Notes under the pieces: model-generated
What the model was told of the DNA's origin: nothing
What the model saw: only the letters and a program-made list of their open reading frames with translations
Database searches by the model: none
Shown: piece by piece, positions 55,747 through 64,000 of the stretch
Layout: each line of letters begins with the position of its first letter
Position numbering within the stretch: position 1 is the first letter of the stretch
DNA from: Aspidapion aeneum
Lineage: Eukaryota > Arthropoda > Insecta > Coleoptera > Brentidae
NCBI GenBank assembly: GCA_963576565.1
Contig: OY755040.1
Coordinates: forward strand, 84,450,321-84,514,320
Reading direction: 5' to 3'
Length of the DNA: 64,000 nt
Program-made: the position numbers and the translations under genes

Positions 55747-58700
55747 TGTAACGTGTCATTTTTACGTTTAAGGCACCCGTTACATATCTGTTTTATTTAT
55801 GTAAATAACCAAAACTATTCGACTCGTTTTTCTATACACAAATTAAGGGTATTTTATAGAGCTGGGTTTTGAGGTTATATATTGTCCAAAAAGTTACCTG
55901 ATAGAGAAGGCATTCCATCGTAGTACTGTGTGGACTGTGCGGCATTATTTAGGCATTCTCATTGGTAATCTGAGATCACAGGTTCGGGAAAAATCACATA
56001 AAAACATCTTTGAAATTGGGTATTTTTGTCTATTTACGTTCTGAATTGAATAATCAGCTGTTTGCCAGTGACTGCGTAGTATCCAATCTACCCGGTATAA
56101 AACGATTCACGATGTTTTCAGGAACACTTCATTTATTTTGGACGTTCGTTTATTTACAGTTTCGCGGATATTAGGACAATGATTTCTCTTTCGAACCTCT
56201 TCTTCTTCACGGATTGGCTAGTTTTGGTAGCACGAAAGCATATTTAGGTCCACGGTTTGACCAAGAACAACTGAGGCTCCGCCCAATTTGATATCTTACT
56301 ACTTTAATCAGAGGAGAAGATAAAATAAATACAAGTCATGCAATTTTGTAAATTGGGGATAAACGAGGGGTAAAAACCAGGACTAAAAGAATAAACAAAA
56401 TCGTATTTTGATATTATATAAATTAATATATAATCATAGTTAAATAAAGTTAATATCTAACTCAGTCGGATTGAAGGGTTATGTAGGACTAGCTAGTGGT
56501 GAGCAAACTTAACATCTGAGCACTCTTGTGCCGAGTTTAAGCGGTAGTTCAATGTGTATTTTTAGGTTCAAGTTCAGAAACAACTTTATTAATGTAAAAA
56601 TGTTTTACAAAAATGGCGTCAAAATATATGAATCTTAGAGAAAACATATATAAAGAGCAAAGGAAACTTTTGACTAAAACTATAACTAAAATACAACTAA
56701 ATTCTATACTTAGTATGGCTTTACTCATATGATAATTGGTTGAGTGTTCGAATTCTCCTGGGTTTGATGCATGCCCTGATCTCCAGTAATTGATTTTACA
56801 GTTGATGGTTTTAATAATAACTTCCTATAGTCTAACTGGTTATTTTTCTCCTACTTGCTATGTTGGCAGTGGTCCGTTTTGACATTTGTTTTGGTCTGTG
56901 TATGTGCATCTCGAAATCCTCGTTTATAAAAATAGAAATCCATAGAAATAGATCCGACAACACCTTAATGCGCAGAAGACGGGTTTGGAATATTCCCTTG
57001 ATTGATGCTGCCCCCTACAGATTTGTAACGAAGTACTAGTGTGCTTCGTCATTGGCTAGTTTGAAAATGGCGGGATTTTTGGCAGACTTACAAACCTGAT
57101 GCTAGGGGATTTTACCGGGAAAATTTGGATGGTACTGTTGTCCCACCCAATTTAAGAAAGATTTCCGGCTTCTTAATTTTTTTTCGGACAAGGTGTCCTC
57201 TCTCTTTCCTAAAGAATTGGCTGGCCACCAACAAGTCTTTTGGTATCGCCATTGATTTTTTTTCTTTTTGATTACTGGCACTGCAGTGAATGCAGGTTCT
57301 TCCCAAAGACTGTGAAGCGTGAGTCCGTCGTTTTGGCGTATTTTTAGTGACGGCTCAAATCCTCTGATTGAGGGACTCAAGGAAGCCAGCGCCATTTCTA
57401 CGGAGAAGCATTGGTAAGTTCGATTTGTTTTATTTTGGGATTCTTCAGGATAATATTTGCCTCCCACAAAACTATTGTTCGTGTGAAATGTAATTTTTCT
57501 TCAAAAGACATGTAAAATTTTTGGAGTTTTTTTTATATATTTTTTTAAACCACGTTTTGGACAAAAACTATATATTGTTTTTCTCCTTTGTCTACAGCAC
57601 TGTCCATTCCATCAACGGGACGGTTGTGCTGATGGAACATGGTTCGAGCCAGCTGTAACCCTGGGAAAGGTACGTAGGTTTGTTTTAGTTCATCTGTTGA
57701 TATGTGCTTTATTTTATTGAGTCGTCATGGGGTTCTTGATTTAGGTTACTCGAAGTAAGGGAACCTCGTGCAAAACCGAGGAATTCCAGGAAACTGAAAT
57801 ATTTCATTTTCCACAGGATTTTACGCTCGGGCAAGGATCCAGCAATAGACTTAAGACCCCGTGCTGCCCCAGCATGATGTGCTAAGCTAGCACTAGGGAA
57901 GGCGCGGGCAGAACGGGATCCGGAGTTGCACGAAAGATGTTTGAGAACTTCCAGGTTTACAAAATAAAACACCATTTTATTTAACCACAAAATAATCAAG
58001 GATCAAGGTAGGAGCAAGGATATTTTAGATATATTTTTTTTCCATATATAATTTTCACCATATAATTTCAACATTGCTTGTAAACGCAAGATAAAGTATG
58101 ACGTCATAACCCCAATTTTGCGGCATAATTAAGCTAAGTTTTACTGTTAAATTGCTATTGCGTATTATTTTGGCTCTCACTTGCTTTCCTTTGTTTCATT
58201 CATTTATTTAAAGCATGTTTCCAATATTAACTTCGCCCCTTAAAATGAACAAGATGAACTAAATTTTTGTGTTATTTGTACAACCCAATGACCAACTTTG
58301 CAGAGACAAAAGAGAGATAAGGTGAACGGGAATGAGGTTATATTTTTTAGTGTTTTTATAACATTTTCTGACCTCATAGGGTAGATCTCGGACTGGGTTG
58401 CTGTCTGTCTCATTCTATCCAACGTAGAATGATGACAGCAGATATTTGGTCCAGGTCTCACCTATGATGGAATTATTTCGGAGTGTATTTTTTTTACAAC
58501 CATTAAAGTAGGTAATTGAGTCTCCCACTACTGACTCAAATGTAGGTACACTATGACCTGTTGAAGATGTCTGTCTACCTATAAATTGTTATCTTTTGTG
58601 TCATTTTAATTCATTCAGAATCTTTTATTAATCATTTTTTTTTGGCTTTTTAATTATACAAATATTCTGGAAGCCTGTAGAGTTTCATTGTTTGGCTACA

Positions 58701-58924
58701 ACGTTTGAGTTGAACTGTATTTTAATTAAGATTAAGGTTACCGGGCATATCAATGTTTTACCTAGCTGGAAAATACAGTTCTGCTTCCAGATATTTGTTT
58801 AATTACTCAGTAATTAATAGAGTGATTACAACGTTTTTTTAAGGGTCACAATTGGCGACAACGTTTTTATACGTCACAAATTGACACCCGACGTGCTTTT
58901 ATAGTGTCGCAATTTTAAACGTCA
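55747..58924 (+). repeat. Element A 3' LTR (3.2 kb)
   Basis: TGTAACGTG...AACGTCA, 3178 bp. It is collinear with B's LTRs but clearly diverged, with extra segments such as about 60 bp near 56400-56480. The splice-like signals (mini-exon 57598-57669) and hairpin (58400-58440) are kept. Its last 190 bp match window positions 68-257, tying it to the 5' LTR fragment at the window start. Confidence 0.88.
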
Positions 58925-59198
58925 AAGTATTTTGAAAAAAGTCGGATTGTTTGACATGGGTAAAACAGGTAAAACTAATATTAGGTTAAGTTCATATAGT
59001 CAACATGAATTGCCAGTAATTGGAACTTGTATATTAGATAGTTTTCATAAAAATCAAAAGAATAAAATTATTTTTTATGTGGGAGACTTGGATGGTGTTC
59101 CAGTTTTAGATTTAAAAACATGTGTAACTTTAAACCTAATACAAAAAATTGAAGTCATCGACTCAAAAACCAAAGAAAATATGCAAAATAAAAATAAA
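58925..59198 (+). pseudogene. Element D: gypsy protease-RT linker fragment
   Basis: The frame contains TNIRLSSYSQHELPVIGTC, the LxxY...VIGxC pattern that follows the protease in Ty3/gypsy pol, then VPVLDLKTCVTLNLIQKI, comparable to the VLGLxTCxxLNLI step before RT in K02A2.6-type elements. Gag and protease proper are not present to the left because element A lies there. The RT body is absent. Confidence 0.65.
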
Positions 59199-59578
59199 AT
59201 GACACCGTCATGTTTAGATTTTTCTTTGGATAACTGTACCGCAGTTAGAAAATTAACAAGTTCCAAACTGTAACGCAGTTAACAAATAATAAGTTCCAAT
59301 CAGGATTTAGAATAAAATGACACCATCATGTATAGATTTTTCTTTTAATAACTGTAACGCAGTTAACAAATAAAAAGTTCCAATCAGGATTTAGAATAAA
59401 ATGACTCCGTCATGTATAGATTTTTCTTTCAATAACTGTAACGCAGTTAAAAAAATAAAATTACCAATCAGAATCTATATAAAAGTGAAATGACATCGTC
59501 ATGTTTAGATTTTTCTTTCGATAACTGTAACGCAGTTAAATAATTTTAATAAAAAAATTCCAACTGGTATTTAAATAA
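59199..59578 (+). repeat. Tandem repeat array (~4 units of ~80-110 bp) in element D
   Basis: Units share AATGACACCGTCATGT, TAGATTTTTCTTT, AACTGTAACGCAGTTAA and AAGTTCCAATCAGGATTTA. The GACACCGTCATGTTTA start is also the first sequence of the RNase H fragment at 61341, so the array grew from the point where pol's RT was lost. AACTGTAACGCAGTT is itself an imperfect palindrome. Confidence 0.75.
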
Positions 59579-59583
59579 AATTT

Positions 59584-61340
59584 CTTTTTTTTACGGTTAA
59601 ACGCACTCGCAAGGAGATCCCTATCATGCTCGAGAAGCGGCCAGTGCGCGGAAATGTTGGTGTGTATTGGTTTTGAAACGGTTCAGGTTGTAATCTGCAG
59701 GGAAAACTGTCGCAGGGAGTTTATTCCACAGCGATGCTGTTCTCCAGAGATATGAATTCTGATTTAATGAGGTTCTTGGTGCCTCTATTTTGACAGTAAA
59801 TTGATGGTTACCGTCTGTTTGACGTGTTCGCCTAGTAGGTGCTACTCCCGGGGGATCATACGTGCCAACTCTTCAGAGCATTTTCCGTGATAATACCTGT
59901 AGAAGAGAGATAGATCGCCCACAGTTCTTCGATGTTCGAGAATATCCAAACTACGGGTAAGTGCGGGGTCATCGATCAGTTTGATAGCTCGTTCTTGCAC
60001 GGTGTTCAAAAGCATTAAGGTATGTTTGGGTGCCGCACTCCATACGTGTGAACAGTACTCATTGTTGGTCGAATCTGGGCTTTGTAGAGTGTCAGCAGTT
60101 GGCTTGGTGTATACAGATGTCTTGTACGAAATAGCACCCCAAGCTTTTGGGACGCCCTTTTAGCTATATCTGCCACGTGACTGTGCCAAGACATATTGGT
60201 CTCTGCAGTGACTCTCAAGATGTTCAACTGGCTCTGCAATGTGACAGCACTTCCAGATAGCATGATGTTTGGCTCACCAGTGCTGGTCTTTTTTGAAAAC
60301 AGGACTGCTTGGGTTTTCTGCGCGTTGAACTGTACAAGGCTTTTGTTGCCCCAGTCCTCTATTATCTCCAGGTCGTTATTTATCTGCGATATTTGAGTTA
60401 GTCTAAGATGATGGAATTCACGTGCGGATAGACACTGAGTGGGTGGTATGACTGAGGAGACTACATTGCCATCATCTGCAAAGCAATAAAGTGGATTTAC
60501 TGTTTTATCTATGAGGTCATTTATGTAAATCAGAAAAAGTGTTGGCGAAAGGATTGCTCCCTGTGGCACACCAGCATTTATTTGGTAAGAGTTGGAGTTT
60601 CGGCCATCCAGTGCAACATAAATGGATCTATCCTTAAGGTAACTTTCAAACCAGGTGCAAAGTTTCGGCGACAATCCCATTGCTTTGAGCTTGTTGAGCA
60701 GATTTTCATGCCAGACTTTATCGAATGCTTTAGATGTATCTAAGGCAATTGTTCTTGTTTCGCCCCGTAACTCAATCGCTTTTTGCCATAAGTGAGTGAC
60801 GTATGTAAGTAAATCGCCAGTTGACCTATATTTTCGAAATCCGTATTGCTTGTCGTTGATAATTTTGTACTTTTCTAAGTACTTGGTTAGGTGATTGTGC
60901 ACAACTCTTTCCATTACTTTTGATATCACCGGAAGTAGAGCAATTGGTCTATAGTTTAACGGATCTGTCTTTTTCCCTTTCTTTGGAATAGGTTGTACTG
61001 CGGCAGACTTCCATGATGATGGATATACTCCTTGCCTGTAAGATAAATTGAATAATTTAGCGAAAGTTGGGGTGAGTTCGTTGGCACAATTTTTGAGTAC
61101 TATCGCGGGAATGCCATCTGGACCCATTGCTTTGTTTGTATCCAACTTTTTAGGGGATTTTCGTATTTCTCTGTGACAAAAGGGTACCTCTGGCATACTG
61201 TGGGAAACCCTGTCAATGAACGGTGGAGTTTTTCCATTTGGCACTGTTAGGTTTGAGTTGTGGGAAAAGATTTTGGCCAGCATATTGGCTTTTTCCTCTG
61301 ATGTTGTGGCTAAGTGAGTACTTTTATCCGTAATCCATAG
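59584..61340 (-). pseudogene. 5'-truncated LINE (Jockey/CR1-like) RT with C-terminal domain, two small frameshifts
   Basis: Minus strand. The frame is open from the 5' truncation at 61340 to 60015. The fingers motif is NYRPIALLP. Motif A is IALDTSKAFDKVWH, motif B is AGVPQGAILSPTLF and motif C is FADD, all intact. A 1-bp loss near 60063 shifts the frame. The C-terminal segment (VQERAIKLIDDP..., SLWNKLPATVFPADYNLNRFK, ending ALAASRA and TGA at 59624-59626) follows with another shift near 59850. An A-tail (TTTCTTTTTTTT on plus) lies at 59581-59592. The endonuclease part is missing. This LINE is a different family from the one at 23015-24956 and looks younger. Confidence 0.88.
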
Positions 61341-62754
61341 ACACCGTCATGTTTAAAATTTTTGATGTCAAAAAGCAAACTACCATTTCTGTTGATTCTA
61401 GCCAGAATGGTATGGCAGCTGTTTTTTTGCAAGAGGGTATGCCTTATGCATATGCTTTTAGATTGAAAAAGAGTTTCTTTCTGTGTTTTTGGTGTTAATC
61501 ACTTTAACCAGTATGTTTTTGGTGGATCTTTTGTGGTAGAAACAGATCACCAACCTCTTCGATTATTAAAAAATTAAAAAGTTCGATTTTCAATTAGTAT
61601 ATAAGCCAGGCAGAAAATTAATTTTAGCTGATACTTTAAGTCGTGCTTATTAAGATCAGAATTTCGATGAAAGTATAGATTTAGAGCTTGATTGATCTCA
61701 AGTATATTTAGTCTCAGTGAAGCTTAATACAATTCCTGAAATTAAAGAAAAATTAAAAAATGACTAATACCGATTCTGAACTTTCTATTATAAAAAACTA
61801 TATTCAGAAAGGTTGGCCAAAAAGTTATCATTTGGATCCATCTGAGTTAAAATTTTAATTTAAGTTTCGTAGTGAATTGAATATAATGGATGGTTTGGTT
61901 TTTAAAGGCCAAAGATTAATAGTTCCTCTAAGTTTCAGAGACTATATTTTACAAAAGTTGTATTATAGTCATCTTGTGATAAACAAAACAATAGCTAAGG
62001 CTAGATTATCTTTTACTGGCTAGGCATAGTTAAACAAATAATTGACATTCTAACATCTTGTCATATTTGTCAATCCAACAAGAAATCTAATCCTTCAGAG
62101 TCCATGATTCTACGCGAAATTGTAAAAATTCCATTTTTTAAAGTTGGCGTAGACTTATTTCAATTTTATGATAAATCTTATTTGTTATTGGTAGATTATT
62201 ACTTATTACTATTAAATTTTTTTAAGCAGTTGACCTGAATGGGGATCTTTCTAGTCAGGATATTATAAACAATTTAAAGAGCATTTTCTCACGTTTCGGA
62301 ATAGTTTCAATCTGTACTTTACCAGTTTAAAGAATTTGCAAAAAATTACAGTTTTGAGCACAAGTTTTCCTCACCTACCTATCCACAGAGTAATGGTCAG
62401 GTGGAGAGAACTGTCCAAACTGTAAAGAAAACTTTAATGAAATGCTTGCAAGATGGAAAAGATCTTTATTTGGCTCTTCTGGATTTGCGTAATACTCCCT
62501 TGGATGGTATACACTCCCCAGCCAATATTTTAATGAGTAGAAACTTAAAATCTTTATTGCCTAAAGTTAATAAAAACTTTGAATCTCACTTACCAAATAG
62601 AAAACAGTACAGTACTTTTATAGATCAAAATCAAAGAAATCAAAAATTTTATTTTGATAAGAGAGGTACAAAAAACTTGAATGAACTTCAAAATAATTCT
62701 GAAGTTTGGGGAGGAATACTTTACATTTTAAAAAATCTGGCGAAATTCGACTAA
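61341..62754 (+). pseudogene. Element D: gypsy RNase H and integrase remains
   Basis: RNase H pieces: TTISVDSSQNGMAAVFLQEG near 61375, FVVETDHQPLR near 61530 and KPGRKLILADTLSRA near 61605, in shifting frames with stops. Integrase pieces: a zinc-finger region ending CHICQSNK near 62060, VGVDLFQFYDKSYLLLVDYY near 62145, and PQSNGQVERTVQTVKKTLMKC at 62382-62440. The last frame (62401-62754) is open for 117 codons. The style is that of K02A2.6-type Ty3/gypsy integrases. At least five stops or frameshifts make this the most decayed pol in the window. Confidence 0.8.
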
Positions 62755-62938
62755 ATGGGGGCAATTCTTTACATTTCAAAAATTCTGGCGAAATTTGAAA
62801 AAATCTGACATAATGGGGGCAATTCTTTACATTTCAAAAAATTTGACGAAATTTGAAAAAATGTGACATAATGGGGTCAATTCTTTACATTTCAAAAAAT
62901 CTGGCGAAATTTGACAAAATGTGACATAATCTGGCGGT
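62750..62938 (+). repeat. Tandem repeat, ~3.5 units of ~60 bp
   Basis: Units share GGGGCAATTCTTTACATTT, AAAATCTGGCGAAATTTGA and ATGTGACATAATGGGG. The array begins at the very end of the element D integrase reading frame. Function unknown. Confidence 0.8.
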
Positions 62939-64000
62939 TAAGATTTCTCGTTTAAAAGGCAATTTTTAAACTTAAAAACTTACCTACAAGGCAATTTCCC
63001 ACTTTTTGTTGGATGCAGCATCACGATATAATTATTTTTTTGTAGCAAAAATACGTTAGTCGTTAGAAATTTTTAATTTAAAAATTGGAAATAAATTCAC
63101 ACCGTCACTAGAAATTGACATTTCAAATATCGCCAAATTTTTTCAGATTTGTAATTTCTATTCGTTTTCTTTATGAGGTCAGCTAAGTTTACTTTCCTTC
63201 TTTGTTTTTCACGGCAAAATTAACAAAGAGGCACTAAGTTCATGTCGTGGAAGGTGCGTGAAAGGCTCGCTACAGAATTTGCTCCACGCGGTTGCCACCG
63301 TTATATTTTTATCGGGTTTTTATGGAAAAGTCTAATAATGTCAAATATTGTCCCTAGAATTAGCCAGATATTCTGACTGAAATGGGACTTGGTCAGATTT
63401 TGTAAGTGGTGATTATTTTTGTACTTTTGCTATCAAACGACCAATTTTCGTCTAAAAGACGTTATTGCTGGGTTTAAACATATAAAAATAAAAATAAAAG
63501 TTATTTAATTTTTATCTGGAACTGGATGTGCGCATGTGCGACATCGCGTCACGTGACATTTGTTGTTGTTTTGATAGATTATTTTTTTGTTTTTTCGTAC
63601 CATTTTAAGCAATACACCTTTTAAAAGCGAATCCCCATCCACCGTCATAAATAAATCATCCAAGATCATCAAATAAAAATGGCCTAACAGTCCAATGAAA
63701 AAAACGGAAGTATTAAGACCGGACATTATCAAAAACGTCATTCATCAAAACAAGACAACAGCAAAATTGAAGTTTAGTATATCGTCTTTTATCAAAACCG
63801 GACAAAATCAAAAAGGACAAAATCATAAAAAGGGGTCTCCTATCTTTTCATGTATACTGGTTCCGTCTATTTTCTTCTCATACAAATCGGTCTCATGAAA
63901 GTTTGGCGGCAAATTGGTGTTAACCGAATCGAACCGACTCTGTTGGTCAATTAATTGCAAATGAATCCTAACCTAGGGTCCAACACCTGGCCTTTTTTAA
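62939..64000. other. Right edge of window, nothing recognised
   Basis: AT-rich sequence with only short unsupported ORFs (63505-63741, 63695-63898). Short diverged AACGTC/AAAAC...GACA repeats occur near 63720-63830. No terminal repeat of element D is identifiable, so its 3' end cannot be placed. Confidence 0.5.

Noticed and set aside
55747..58930. Envelope gene after pol in elements A, B or C, which would make them errantivirus-like
   Set aside because: In all three the polypurine tract and 3' LTR follow pol almost at once, leaving no room for an env gene.
59199..59578. Possible CRISPR-like array because of regularly spaced direct repeats
   Set aside because: The units are tandem with no unique spacers, diverged, in an insect-type retroelement, and without cas genes. 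It is a minisatellite.

Overview
Organism and content. The window is AT-rich eukaryotic DNA made almost entirely of retrotransposons and their remains. I see no host gene, RNA polymerase III gene, or bacterial-style operon. The mix of Ty3/gypsy LTR elements, Penelope-like elements (PLEs) with GIY-YIG endonuclease and hammerhead ribozymes, and Jockey/CR1-type LINEs points to an arthropod, most likely an insect. Nothing seen fixes the order.

Main result: a nested stack whose layers can be ordered from target-site duplications (TSDs). (1) Element D, a decayed gypsy pol, is the substrate at 58.9-62.8 kb; a LINE interrupts it at 59.58-61.34 kb. (2) Element A, a giant Ty3/gypsy, runs from before base 1 to 58,924 and ends inside D. 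It is split into pieces at 1-4289, 25523-26013, 43841-44545 and 50938-58924. (3) PLE-1 entered A's untranslated leader (4302-25522, 12-bp TSD). (4) PLE-2, an almost perfect 2 x 4.3-kb head-to-head palindrome, entered PLE-1 (5216-13898, 12-bp TSD). A LINE (23.0-24.96 kb) and an unidentified 5.3-kb block (16.68-21.95 kb) also lie inside PLE-1. (5) Element B, a second copy of A's family, entered A's leader (26014-43840, TSD ACAT). B carries a small repeat insertion at 33.4-34.6 kb. (6) Element C, a conventional gypsy with 0.43-kb LTRs, entered A 14 bp upstream of A's gag ATG (44546-50937, TSD ATAT).

The A/B family is unusual. Its LTRs are about 3.2 kb and contain conserved splice-like signals and a conserved hairpin. 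A tRNA-Lys-type primer-binding site follows the LTR. A T-rich leader of about 5 kb without a convincing ORF precedes gag. Gag-PR-RT-RNaseH-IN follows, then a 9-bp-stem hairpin on the pol stop codon and a polypurine tract. Both copies are broken by frameshifts and stops, A more than B.

The only long intact gene is the 828-codon PLE-2 protein at 6738-9224 (minus). Its mirror copy has two frameshifts. Each PLE-2 pLTR-like segment carries a canonical hammerhead ribozyme core, four in all. Element C has a repeated leader with several perfect heat-shock-element matches (TTCnnGAAnnTTC). The last kilobase (62.9-64.0 kb) holds nothing I recognise.
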